Below are positions 1 to 7,809 of a DNA stretch of 64,000 bases, piece after piece. Each line of letters starts with the position of its first letter. Position 1 is the first letter of the stretch. Location of the stretch: the NCBI RefSeq assembly GCF_000378485.1, contig NZ_KB899972.1:62001-126000 (forward strand), in the 5' to 3' direction. The DNA comes from Flavobacterium rivuli WB 3.3-2 = DSM 21788 (GTDB lineage Bacteria; Bacteroidota; Bacteroidia; Flavobacteriales; Flavobacteriaceae). The notes below the pieces were generated by a model. That model worked only from the letters and a program-made list of their open reading frames with translations, was not told the origin of the DNA and ran no database searches. The translations under genes were made by a program, and so were the position numbers.

Positions 1-480
1 TAAATATCCGCTTACAGATACAAGTGCAGTAACCCTATCCGGCCATAGTGCGGCAATAATATCTGCGGTACGTGCACCCCAGTCAAACCCGGCAATTGTA
101 GCTTTTTTTATTTTAAGGGCATCCATAAGGGCCACAATATCTGTAGCAATGGCAGCCTGCTGTCCGTTTCTTTGTGTATCCTGAGATAAAAATGTTGTAG
201 AGCCATAACCGCGTAAGTAAGGAGTTATAACCCTGTGCCCTTTTGCAACGAGCAGCGGCACAACCTTTTCAAAGCTATGTATATCATAAGGCCATCCATG
301 CAGCAATAGTATTACAGGGCCATTTTGCGGACCCGCTTCGGCATAGCCAACGTTTAAAACTCCGGCATTAATTTGTTTTATAGTGCCCAGCAAATTGTCT
401 TCTCTTTTTTGCGAAAAGGCACTAATTGAAATCATTATAAATAAAAGTAGAATGAACTTATGTTTTAGTGTAGTTTTCAT
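1..480 (-). CDS. Alpha/beta hydrolase, secreted, 3' end outside window
   Basis: The reverse strand from the ATG at 480 encodes 160 residues and stays open to the window edge, so the C-terminal half with the catalytic His is missing. A signal peptide of about 23 residues ends in AFSQ. The motif HGWP (oxyanion loop) and the nucleophile elbow GFDWGA follow, with Asp as nucleophile as in epoxide hydrolases and haloalkane dehalogenases. The other hydrolase of this type in the window (17592-18635) also has Asp there. The next gene on the same strand ends 24 nt upstream of this start, so the two are probably co-transcribed. The substrate cannot be read from the sequence. Confidence 0.85.
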   Translation of the reverse strand, partial: MKTTLKHKFILLLFIMISISAFSQKREDNLLGTIKQINAGVLNVGYAEAGPQNGPVILLLHGWPYDIHSFEKVVPLLVAKGHRVITPYLRGYGSTTFLSQDTQRNGQQAAIATDIVALMDALKIKKATIAGFDWGARTADIIAALWPDRVTALVSVSGYL

Positions 481-504
481 GTGTTTAAGGATTTAAAATA
501 ATAA

Positions 505-975
505 TTAATGATGTGGATGGTTTGCTGCTGCTTCAGGAATTTCAAATGTGATTAGTTGCTTCTCTAAAACGTGGTGGGTGGTATCTGCCAATTCAAATAA
601 TATAGTATGCCTGCCGGGAGCCATGCCCACAATTATTATGGGTTGGTTACTGGCATCTGCCCAGTGCCAGGGCAGGTTATCTACCGTAATATGCAGGTGG
701 CCTATCCTTGGTGAAACTTTTAAACCCGCCTCGCCATAAACCGGTACTATCTTAAGGTTTTCTGTACGGTATTGTATTATTACCTTTCCCGCAGCTAACT
801 CGGCTGCAAGTGGTGCATCTACAATTAGTTTGGCTTCAGGTTCCAACTTTAAAGGTATAATAGACGGTGCGCCAACTACATCTCTTGCAGATAAATTTGT
901 TTTTACCTGGGCAAAACCTGTTATAGATAAAAGTAGGGTTGCCAACATGATCACTGTGTTTTTTGTTGCTTTCAT
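505..975 (-). CDS. Secreted small protein, DUF6130-like
   Basis: 156 residues with a Sec signal peptide (about 1-22, ending ITGFAQ). The mature part contains the pattern GHLHITVDNLPWHW around residue 92 and ends HPHH. From memory this resembles DUF6130, small secreted Bacteroidota/proteobacterial proteins of unknown function with a beta-sandwich look. The His-rich segments could bind metal, but that is inference. It lies upstream of, and in the same direction as, the partial hydrolase, and a -7 box lies at 1012-1019. Function is unknown. Confidence 0.7.
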   Translation of the reverse strand: MKATKNTVIMLATLLLSITGFAQVKTNLSARDVVGAPSIIPLKLEPEAKLIVDAPLAAELAAGKVIIQYRTENLKIVPVYGEAGLKVSPRIGHLHITVDNLPWHWADASNQPIIIVGMAPGRHTILFELADTTHHVLEKQLITFEIPEAAANHPHH

Positions 976-1011
976 ATTTTCTAAATTTTAGACTTGTTTA
1001 TTATTGTTACC

Positions 1012-1019
1012 CAAAGGTA
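1012..1019 (-). promoter_or_regulatory. Bacteroidota -7 box of the secreted-protein gene
   Basis: Reverse strand TACCTTTG fits the TAnnTTTG consensus and lies 37 nt before the ATG at 975. No clear TTG -33 element was found at 19 nt, which suggests activator dependence. Confidence 0.5.
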
Positions 1020-1310
1020 TGGCTACACTATCTTTTAGAGAATTGAAAAAAAGCTGAAGTGGACATATTACTACCTGAGTAAGACATTGAACTCATCCTG
1101 ACTTTTTCTAATGGCTGCAAAATGATCTTTTGCTGCATATTTTACCTGTTGTATTATTTCGTAGCGTTGCTATGCAGTACAAAAATGCCAAAATTTGAAA
1201 CGAAAATCTCCACTTTTCGCTTCAATCAATAAAGTCGAGACAGGTTCATTATAAACCCAAGTATTTTTCATCGGTCATACAATTGTTTTTTATCAGCGTT
1301 ATTAAATAAA

Positions 1311-1346
1311 AAATTGCCCCTAAGTCCTTAGACATAGAGGCAATTT
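1311..1346. terminator. Weak terminator-like hairpin
   Basis: AAATTGCC and GGCAATTT form an 8-bp stem, with CTAAG/CTTAG inside the loop. A-tracts precede it and there is no strong U-run. It may end the SDR transcript (1455-2195, reverse strand). Confidence 0.35.
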
Positions 1347-1454
1347 AACTATTATCTACACTTGGGCAGAATAATAGGTGGCAATCGAAATTAATTTAAG
1401 TTAGCTAAACAAGGTTTAGGTTATCATTTTAGAAATTAAAATAACACACAATCG

Positions 1455-2195
1455 TTACAAACTCATGCCACCATCAATAACTATTTCTGCACCGGTTATA
1501 AAGCTTGCTGCATCGCCAGAAAAATAACTTACTAATTTTGCAACGTCATCTGCAGTACCTATTTTCTTTAGCGGAATACGTTCTGTCATCCAGTCATCCA
1601 GTCCTTTGCGCGAGGTTTCGTCAAGGTTAAGCTTATTCAATATTTCGGTTTGTGTTGGGCCGGGGCTAATAGCATTAACACGTATTTTTCTGGGGGCAAG
1701 CTCTAATGCAGCAATTTTCATTACGGCATTTAGAGCAGCTTTACTTGATGAATAAATAGATGTGTTGGCACCATTCATACTGGCTACGTTAGATGAAAGG
1801 AATACAACCGATGCGCCATCGTTTAACAAGGGTATAAACCTGCTTAGGGTAAAGTATGCTCCTTTAAAATTGACATCTATAACATAATCAAAGTCTGTTT
1901 CGGTTGCCCCATCTATACCCGCACCTGCTAAGACTCCTGCATTAATAAATAAGATATCTATTTTTCCGAATTTATTTTGCACTTCAGTAGCCAGTGCTTC
2001 AATTGCTGATACCTGGCCCTGATCTGCAACAATACCGGTAGCGCCAAGCTGATTCGCTGCACTTGCCACGGCATCTTCTCTTCTGCCGGTTATTATTACT
2101 TGTGCCCCCTGGGCTTTTAATTCTTTAGCAGCGGCATATCCTATACCACTGTTGCCTCCTGTTACAAGAGCTATTTTATCATTTAATATTGACAT
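1455..2195 (-). CDS. SDR family oxidoreductase
   Basis: 246 residues, the usual length of classical short-chain dehydrogenases. The NAD(P)-binding TGGNSGIG lies near residue 12, a NAG-type motif (INAGVLAG) near 85, the catalytic Ser (SSNVAS) near 135 and YSSSK near 149. The C-terminal PGPTQTEI and IDGG signatures are present. The residue after the second beta strand (TGRRED) favours NADP(H). The gene stands alone on its strand; its own -7 box and a palindromic operator lie upstream (2220-2270). In Bacteroidota such SDRs often sit beside an HxlR repressor, but no HxlR gene is present here. Substrate unknown. Confidence 0.9.
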   Translation of the reverse strand: MSILNDKIALVTGGNSGIGYAAAKELKAQGAQVIITGRREDAVASAANQLGATGIVADQGQVSAIEALATEVQNKFGKIDILFINAGVLAGAGIDGATETDFDYVIDVNFKGAYFTLSRFIPLLNDGASVVFLSSNVASMNGANTSIYSSSKAALNAVMKIAALELAPRKIRVNAISPGPTQTEILNKLNLDETSRKGLDDWMTERIPLKKIGTADDVAKLVSYFSGDAASFITGAEIVIDGGMSL

Positions 2196-2219
2196 TTTAT
2201 TTTAATTTTAAAATTTCAT

Positions 2220-2270
2220 CAAAGATAAAATGAATTTGGTATAACTTTGTAACCAGTATCACTAATGATA
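2220..2270 (-). promoter_or_regulatory. SDR promoter with palindromic operator
   Basis: On the reverse strand TATCTTTG (2220-2227) fits the -7 consensus. Just upstream are two dyads: an imperfect GGTATAACTTTGTAACC (2239-2255) and a perfect GTATCA-CTAA-TGATAC (2255-2270). This layout resembles HxlR-type operators in Bacteroidota, which is inference because no regulator gene is adjacent. Confidence 0.55.
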
Positions 2271-2454
2271 CCAAAGATACTACTGAAATATATAAACTGC
2301 AAACATTTTAAATAACTGTAAAAACAAAACCCTACTAAATCTATATTCTTAGCATACTATTAATTTTCAGTTAGTTACAAAATATATTCTGTAAATAAAA
2401 GTATTTTTTGTAGTTTAATTTTATCAAATTTGTACTATAAATAGTTTACAAACT

Positions 2455-3279
2455 TTGGAAAGCATAGCACTATTACTGGCCGGTTTTTTAATAGGCACCT
2501 TTGGCACTCTTATAGGTGCGGGTGGTGGCTTTATACTTGTACCCCTGCTATTAATATTTTATCCGGCATTAGGGCCAGAGGTTACTACAGCCGTAAGTAT
2601 TGCCGTGGTGGCCGTAAATGCACTGTCGGGGTCGGTTGCTTATGCACGCAGCGGCAGGATAGATTACAGGGCCGGTATTGTTTTTGCGCTGTATACCATA
2701 CCGGGATCAATATTAGGTGTACTAACAGTGCAATATATACCCCAACACTCCTTTAATACAATTATAGGTGTGCTGTTGGTACTCCTGGCTTCTTACCTCG
2801 TGTATAAAAATGCAACCCATAAAGCATGCCTGAACCAGATAGTACTAAAAAAAGGCTTTCAGGAACATATCTTAACCGATAGTACCGGTACTACATACCA
2901 CTACAGTTATAACCCTGTTAATGGTAATATTGTAAGTCTGCTGGTGGGTTACATTTCTCCGCTATTAGGTATAGGCGGAGGTATAATACATGTACCTGCC
3001 ATGGTGAACTGGCTTAAATTTCCTGTACACATAGCAACAGCAACATCTCACTTTATACTGGCCGTTATGGCAACTGCCAGCGTTATTACCCATGCCTGTA
3101 AGGGTACTTATAACGACCCGCATGTACTGCACATGATACTTTTTATAGCACTTGGAGTTATTCCCGGTGCGCAGCTGGGTGCGTTCTTATCACATAAAAT
3201 AAAAAGCAACGTTATACTACAAGTATTAGCTACATGTCTTGCAATTGTGGGTATACGTATACTCGTTACAAGTTTATAA
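2455..3279 (+). CDS. Sulfite exporter TauE/SafE family permease
   Basis: 274 residues, almost wholly hydrophobic, with about 8 membrane segments in two halves. Each half begins with the family's glycine-rich repeat: GTLIGAGGGFILVP near residue 17 and LLGIGGGIIHVP near residue 170. TauE/SafE proteins export or import sulfite, sulfoacetate and related organic anions across the inner membrane. The gene starts with TTG: there is no ATG before the first membrane helix, and the protein otherwise begins just where family members do. It precedes a DUF4258-type gene in the same direction. The substrate is not predictable. Confidence 0.88.
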   Translation: MESIALLLAGFLIGTFGTLIGAGGGFILVPLLLIFYPALGPEVTTAVSIAVVAVNALSGSVAYARSGRIDYRAGIVFALYTIPGSILGVLTVQYIPQHSFNTIIGVLLVLLASYLVYKNATHKACLNQIVLKKGFQEHILTDSTGTTYHYSYNPVNGNIVSLLVGYISPLLGIGGGIIHVPAMVNWLKFPVHIATATSHFILAVMATASVITHACKGTYNDPHVLHMILFIALGVIPGAQLGAFLSHKIKSNVILQVLATCLAIVGIRILVTSL

Positions 3280-3336
3280 TACTTGCAGTATCTAAATTAA
3301 ACATTTGCCAATGTATAAAAAGCATGAGCTTTTGCG

Positions 3337-3344
3337 TACTTTTG
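3337..3344 (+). promoter_or_regulatory. -7 box before the DUF4258-type gene
   Basis: TACTTTTG fits TAnnTTTG and lies 16 nt before the ATG at 3361, implying a very short 5' leader. A -33 TTG at the right distance is not evident, so it may be a weak or accessory start. Confidence 0.4.
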
Positions 3345-3360
3345 CAAAAATTTTATAGCA

Positions 3361-3738
3361 ATGCAGTTTAAATTTCGTTTAGCATATTATCTTTTTGGAT
3401 TCATGATTGGAGGTTTCCTCATGTACTACATTTTTAATGGCAAAGGAGCCGAATTTTGCTACTTGCCCAATTGCAGGGTTAAAAAGAATATTCGCGAGAA
3501 AGGACTTACTATCTCTAAAGAAGCACAGCAAACACTAAAAGCAGGATGGGTAACACAAACCGATGTAGATAATACTATTTTATATGGCGATGTTGATTTT
3601 TCGCGAAGCAAAAAGCCACTTAAAACTGGGGGTAAACTTTATATAATTGAGGGAAAAACTATTAATAACCAGCCAATTGATGTAGAGGTAGCTAATTTTG
3701 AAGATAAAGCAATACTGATAAACGTAAAAAAACGATAA
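3361..3738 (+). CDS. Membrane-anchored DUF4258-type protein
   Basis: 125 residues. One N-terminal membrane segment (about 6-27) is followed by a soluble domain with paired cysteines (EFCYLPNCRVKK). The C-terminal pattern, with GKTINNQPIDVEV and strand-rich ending, matches the DUF4258 family found widely in Flavobacteriia beside tRNA or housekeeping genes. The function of the family is unknown. The gene lies directly before tRNA-Val and appears to be part of the ancestral chromosome. Confidence 0.75.
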   Translation: MQFKFRLAYYLFGFMIGGFLMYYIFNGKGAEFCYLPNCRVKKNIREKGLTISKEAQQTLKAGWVTQTDVDNTILYGDVDFSRSKKPLKTGGKLYIIEGKTINNQPIDVEVANFEDKAILINVKKR

Positions 3739-3756
3739 TTTTTTTCCTAAAAAACC

Positions 3757-3786
3757 TTGCAGATATAAACAATTCGTTTATCTTTG
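3757..3786 (+). promoter_or_regulatory. tRNA-Val promoter, canonical Bacteroidota type
   Basis: TTG at 3757-3759, exactly 19 nt, then TATCTTTG at 3779-3786: a consensus -33/-7 promoter. The start would fall about 8 nt later, roughly 30 nt before the tRNA. Confidence 0.8.
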
Positions 3787-3826
3787 CACTCGCAATACGG
3801 AAGTATCAACAACGATTGCAAAATTG

Positions 3827-3904
3827 GGGCGATTAGCTCAGCTGGTTCAGAGCACCTCGTTTACACCGAGGGGGTCGGGGGTTCGAACCCCTCATCGCCC
3901 ACCA
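3827..3904 (+). tRNA. tRNA-Val(TAC)
   Basis: A complete cloverleaf: acceptor stem GGGCGAT/ATCGCCC, D arm GCTC/GAGC, anticodon stem CCTCG/CGAGG with loop TTTACAC (anticodon TAC, reading GTA), T arm around TTCGAAC, discriminator A and encoded CCA at 3902-3904. Its 3' end is the junction with the integrase module: from GCCCAC onward the sequence is shared with 25199-25280. The tRNA is therefore the likely primary attachment site, and its terminator is supplied by the inserted DNA. Confidence 0.97.
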
Positions 3905-4172
3905 AAAGTAAGCTTTATATCACTATAAAGTAAGTTAAATCACAGAAAACCTGCACTTTACAAAGTTGCAGGTTTTTTTATTTTACCCCTGCACCCATCA
4001 AAATTTGCAAAAACGCCCAAAGTTTAGGTGGTAATTCGTGGCACAAAACATTTTTTTAAAAGTGTGCCACAAAAAAGGGGTTAAAATATTGATTATCAAC
4101 ATGTAAACCTGCTTAACGACTTGATTTAAAGACGCTATAATTCTAATTTTATTAATTTAAAACAATTGAATT
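3905..4172 (+). repeat. Left flank of integrase module, copy 1
   Basis: Homologous over its whole length to 25205-25477. It holds the tRNA/read-through terminator (3946-3979), an inverted repeat GTGGCACA (4038-4045)/TGTGCCAC (4063-4070) and a conserved block with GATTATCAACATGTAAA (from 4091) before the integrase ATG. In copy 2 the inverted repeat is GTGGCAAT/ATTGCCAC, so both arms changed together. This is probably the attP/attL arm region plus the integrase leader. Confidence 0.75.
3946..3979 (+). terminator. Terminator after tRNA-Val, carried by the inserted module
   Basis: AAAACCTGCA pairs with TGCAGGTTTT and is followed by a T-run. The same hairpin follows the second junction at 25248-25281. 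Confidence 0.85.
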
Positions 4173-5507
4173 ATGCTAACAGCAAGTTTTGGGTTAACCT
4201 TCTTCTTGAAGACCCCGCGAAAAGAAACAAATGTAAGGGTAATCTATCTAAGGATTACCGTAGACGGAGTGCCAAAGGAAACGTCCACCAGACAGCAATG
4301 GGACGTTACCCGTTGGAATCAAAGAACCGAACGTGCTACCGGAAATAAGGAAGATGCACGGAGTGTAAATTTCTTTCTAGACACGCTACAGTCGAAAATC
4401 CAACAGTACAAAGGCGAATTGTTATTGAATGGACAAACTATCACAAGCCAGAAGCTGATAGATTATGTGCTTGGTAAAACCGTTTCCAAAGCGAAGATCG
4501 TTGAAGAATTCCAAAAACACAATGATGAATTATTGGCATTAGTTAAAAGGGGTGAATATGCCATCGGTACACATGTGCGTTTTGAAATCGCTAAAAAGCA
4601 CGTGAAAGAATTCGTACGCTTTAAGTACAACGTAGATGACATGGATTTCCGTGAACTCAACTTTGAGTTTGTAAAGGATTATGAGTTTTACCTAAAGACG
4701 GTTAAGAATATCAGCCATAACACAGCGGTGAAGTACATTACTAACTTCAAGAAGATAGTGCTCCTCGCCATTGACAAGGAAATTATAACCGCCGACCCTT
4801 TTAAGCGTTTCAAGGCAAAGAAAATAAAAATCCATAAAAAGCCATTAAGCGCGCATGAACTATCACTTTTGGAGAATCATACCTTTTCTACCCCACGCCT
4901 TGCGACGGTGCGTGATATTTTCGTGTTCCAATGCTATACCAGGCTAGCCTACATTGACGCTTTCAACCTGAAAATACAGGATATTAAAATTGGTATCGAT
5001 GGAGAAATGTGGATTATTAGCGAAAGGCAAAAAACCGGAAGCAATATCAATGTGCCTCTGTTGCCAAAAGCAAAGGCCATTATGGAACGCTATAAAGACC
5101 ATCCGCTTTGCCTGGAGCGCAATTCCGTGTTACCGGTTACCTCCAACCAGAAGATGAATGCCTACCTGAAGGAGATAGCTGACCTGTGCGGCATCGAAAG
5201 CATATTGAACACCCACAAAGCCAGGCGTACTTTCGGAAGCACTATAACGCTTAATAATGACGTGCCCATCCATGTAGTGAAAGAACTGCTGGGACACCAG
5301 TCAGTAAAACAGACGGAGGAATATGCCATTACCGAGCAGCAATCTGTCGGAAGGGAAATGAAGCAGTTGCAAATGAGGCTAAGCAGTAGGAAAACTACAC
5401 CTGAGCCACCGTCACCGGATATCATATCCAAAATGCAGCAGGAAATACAGGAATTAAAAGAACTGCTAGCTATATCTCACGAAAATACTCATCTTAAAAA
5501 AGTTTAA
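4173..5507 (+). CDS. Tyrosine recombinase/integrase (Bacteroidota type), intact
   Basis: 444 residues: an N-terminal arm-binding region with an all-beta start, an SAM-like core-binding domain (about 110-215) and the catalytic domain (about 220-405). The C-terminal box HKARRTF (HxxR), LLGHQSVKQT (GH) and the nucleophile Tyr in TEEYA are present. The first catalytic Arg, normally in TGLRxxD, is replaced by Ala (CYTRLAYIDAF), as in many Bacteroidota integrases. A coiled, Lys/Glu-rich tail follows. Its position directly beside tRNA-Val marks it as the enzyme that inserted module 1. Its stop is followed 3 nt later by the nuclease gene. A decayed paralogue lies at 25478-26750. Confidence 0.93.
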   Translation: MLTASFGLTFFLKTPRKETNVRVIYLRITVDGVPKETSTRQQWDVTRWNQRTERATGNKEDARSVNFFLDTLQSKIQQYKGELLLNGQTITSQKLIDYVLGKTVSKAKIVEEFQKHNDELLALVKRGEYAIGTHVRFEIAKKHVKEFVRFKYNVDDMDFRELNFEFVKDYEFYLKTVKNISHNTAVKYITNFKKIVLLAIDKEIITADPFKRFKAKKIKIHKKPLSAHELSLLENHTFSTPRLATVRDIFVFQCYTRLAYIDAFNLKIQDIKIGIDGEMWIISERQKTGSNINVPLLPKAKAIMERYKDHPLCLERNSVLPVTSNQKMNAYLKEIADLCGIESILNTHKARRTFGSTITLNNDVPIHVVKELLGHQSVKQTEEYAITEQQSVGREMKQLQMRLSSRKTTPEPPSPDIISKMQQEIQELKELLAISHENTHLKKV

Positions 5508-5510
5508 ATT

Positions 5511-6593
5511 ATGGAAAATAATTTTGTAGAAATCGTTCAGATCATAAAACAGTCACGCACAAATGCGATTAAAGCCGTAAATGCTGAATTAATAAACTTA
5601 TATTGGAATGTGGGTATGTACATTAAGTCCAAAATACAGTATTCGGATTGGGGGGATAAAACAGTAACTGACTTAGCATTATACCTCCAAAAGAATAATC
5701 CTGAATTAAAAGGATTTGGCAAAAGGGGCTTGTATAAAATGATTCAGTTTTATGAAACATACCCAATTAATCATGAATTCATAACGTATATAAACAATCC
5801 AAAAAGCTCAGATAATAAGGAGTTTGTAATTGTGCCATCAGTGATGGCACAATTTGAGTCTGTCGATATTAAAGATAGCCTTTTGACTAAAATTAGTTGG
5901 ACACATCATATAGTTATTTTCTCAAGAAGTAAGGTTGAAGAAGAACGCAAGTTCTACATATACCAGTCAATTAAAGAAGGTTATAGTGTACGTGAGCTTG
6001 AACGACAGATTTCAGCCAGTTTATTTGAGAGAAGTATGCTTGGACAACTAAATATTAAATTGCCAAAAACAGAACAATCACATGGATTTAAACAGTTATT
6101 TAAAGACAGCTACATCTTTGATTTCCTGAATCTTCCTGAATCTCACAGTGAAAGTGATTTACAGAAAGGGCTTATAAATCGTATGAAAGATTTTATCCTG
6201 GAACTTGGTCGTGATTTTGTTTTTATGGGAGATGAATACAAGCTCGAAGTCGGCAACAGTGAGTTTTATATTGACTTATTATTTTATCATCGTGGCTTAC
6301 AGTGCTTGGTTGCGTTTGAATTAAAAGCTGGTAAATTTAAACCGGAGCACATTGGGCAGCTTAATTTTTACCTCGAAGCACTTGACAGGGATGTGAAGAA
6401 AGGACATGAAAACCCCAGTATTGGTATTTTGCTATGTAAAGACAAAAACGATCAGGTGGTTGAATATTCGCTCGGCCGAAACCTTTCGCCCACAATGGTT
6501 GCCGAGTATCGAGCACAACTTCCTGAGAAGGAGTTACTGCAACAAAAGCTGAATGATCTTTTTGAAGATGTGGATCCAAATATAAAGAATTGA
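5511..6593 (+). CDS. PDDEXK nuclease domain protein, YhcG/DUF1016 type
   Basis: 360 residues. The N-terminal DUF1016_N region (about 5-165) contains YWNVGMYI and the conserved GYSVRELERQISASLFER block. The C-terminal PDDEXK nuclease core (about 215-330) contains the Asp of FYIDLLFYH and the E-x-K of VAFELKAGKF, followed by GQLNFYLEALD, so the active site looks intact. YhcG-type proteins are linked to mobile elements and restriction-like systems; their exact role is unsettled. The start is 3 nt after the integrase stop, so the two are a translationally linked pair, and the same pair recurs in broken form at 25.5-27.3 kb. A perfect hairpin follows. Confidence 0.88.
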   Translation: MENNFVEIVQIIKQSRTNAIKAVNAELINLYWNVGMYIKSKIQYSDWGDKTVTDLALYLQKNNPELKGFGKRGLYKMIQFYETYPINHEFITYINNPKSSDNKEFVIVPSVMAQFESVDIKDSLLTKISWTHHIVIFSRSKVEEERKFYIYQSIKEGYSVRELERQISASLFERSMLGQLNIKLPKTEQSHGFKQLFKDSYIFDFLNLPESHSESDLQKGLINRMKDFILELGRDFVFMGDEYKLEVGNSEFYIDLLFYHRGLQCLVAFELKAGKFKPEHIGQLNFYLEALDRDVKKGHENPSIGILLCKDKNDQVVEYSLGRNLSPTMVAEYRAQLPEKELLQQKLNDLFEDVDPNIKN

Positions 6594-6595
6594 TA

Positions 6596-6634
6596 AAATG
6601 AGGAGCGTAACCAATTTGGTTACGCTCCTCATTT
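6596..6634 (+). terminator. Perfect 17-bp hairpin terminator
   Basis: AAATGAGGAGCGTAACC, loop AATTT, then its exact reverse complement. It lies 3 nt after the nuclease stop and closes the integrase-yhcG operon. Confidence 0.8.
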
Positions 6635-6757
6635 GTAACAAAGCTAAACGATATCATTAGCAATTATTCATTAACAGTTATTCTGCTGGTTAAAGCATCC
6701 TGCTTTGAAGAAAATTTTACTATCAGGACTAGCTGAAAAAATAGTAAGTTAGAAATA

Positions 6758-7771
6758 TTATTTAGCGCCATCTACAAACACATATAGTTTTTGTACTTTA
6801 CCATTTTCTATCACGAACATATCCATACCAGTCACCGTTGCGGGTTTTGATTTTGATCCAAACTGCCAATAAAGGCGGACAATGTTATGATGTGTCTCTA
6901 CAGACTTGGTTGTAAATTTAAAGTCAGGGTTATTTTTTTGGAGTTCCACTACAAATTTGCTGATTTCATTATAGCCAGTTGCAATAAAGTGGCGGTCTAC
7001 CATTTCAATATCATTGGCATAAACAGTACTCATTGCAGCAATACGCCTGGCTTGGTCTTTTTCATTCCAAATCTCAAGGTGTCCCTGTACCAAGGCTTTG
7101 TTTTTCGCCAAGTCTTCCACTTCATTTTTTGAACTGACTAAAGAAGATGATGCATTTTTAGGGGACCACAGTACTACTTTTGGGTTAGATTTTTCATAGC
7201 TCTTTCCGTCAGGATACGATACAAGTTCCAGTTTAGAACCCCACGGTGTTTCAAAATATACCCAGGTCTCACCTAAAGTATCGCCAGATGGTGTTACAAA
7301 GGGTTCACCCAATACTTTTACCCCTTTAGATTTTAGGTATTTTACGGCAGCATAAATATCTGATGTGTAAAATGCAATATGCGTTGCACCTATATCATCG
7401 GTATTTGGCTGTGTAGTGCTGCCTTTATTATCGGCATAAGCAAAAACTTCTATACTGGCACCTGTGCCTGCATTAACCATTTTAATAGTTACCGCACCGG
7501 TACCTGGATTCATGTGGTTAGCTTGCTTCCACGCTGCATCTAAAGGTATTGGGCCTATTTGGGTTACGGGTGTAAAGCCCAGCACATCGCTAAAAAAGGC
7601 GACTCCCTTTTGCAGGTCGGGCACGTTAATGCCCACGTGGTCTACTCCTTGTATGCCAGCCCCACTTTGGGCAGATATTTTTTGAGATGGGGCAAGGAAT
7701 ACTATCAGGCTTAAAAACGCTACTGCAGAAGCCTTTATATTTTGGATCGGTTTTATTTTTATTGTTTTCAT
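6758..7771 (-). CDS. Secreted VOC (glyoxalase-like) domain fused to SnoaL-like domain
   Basis: 337 residues. A long signal peptide (about 1-35, ending KISAQS) precedes a vicinal-oxygen-chelate domain (about 42-195) with GVDHVGINVPDLQKGVAFF, HIAFYTSDI and the metal-ligand region GSKLELVSYP. From about 215 to the end is a SnoaL/NTF2-like domain. That half is clearly related to the free-standing protein at 15994-16353: both have ETHHN or EQHHN, RLYWQ(F/L)GS and TGMD in the same order. The gene follows the SDR at 7810-8667 by 38 nt and is likely co-transcribed with it from the FNR-box promoter. The fusion suggests an exported handler of an oxidised small molecule; the substrate is unknown. Confidence 0.8.
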   Translation of the reverse strand: MKTIKIKPIQNIKASAVAFLSLIVFLAPSQKISAQSGAGIQGVDHVGINVPDLQKGVAFFSDVLGFTPVTQIGPIPLDAAWKQANHMNPGTGAVTIKMVNAGTGASIEVFAYADNKGSTTQPNTDDIGATHIAFYTSDIYAAVKYLKSKGVKVLGEPFVTPSGDTLGETWVYFETPWGSKLELVSYPDGKSYEKSNPKVVLWSPKNASSSLVSSKNEVEDLAKNKALVQGHLEIWNEKDQARRIAAMSTVYANDIEMVDRHFIATGYNEISKFVVELQKNNPDFKFTTKSVETHHNIVRLYWQFGSKSKPATVTGMDMFVIENGKVQKLYVFVDGAK

Positions 7772-7809
7772 TTTTCTAAAATTTAAATTGATATATGATA
7801 GCCGTTAAA

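Larger units (their letters stand above)
976..1454. other. Intergenic, 479 bp
   Basis: No convincing ORF. It holds the promoter of the leftward secreted-protein gene (-7 box TACCTTTG, reverse strand, 1012-1019). A loose A-rich stretch just beyond (1041-1075) looks like an AraC-type operator, but I have only one copy to judge. A weak hairpin at 1311-1346 may terminate a rightward or leftward transcript. Nothing else stands out. Confidence 0.5.

Noticed and set aside
5511..6593. YhcG-integrase pair as a complete restriction-modification or abortive-infection system
   Set aside because: No methylase, specificity subunit or sensor gene accompanies it; it appears to travel with the integrase.
6361..6663. 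Reverse-strand ORF over the yhcG end and terminator
   Set aside because: It spans the perfect hairpin and shows no conserved pattern; a shadow of the nuclease gene.
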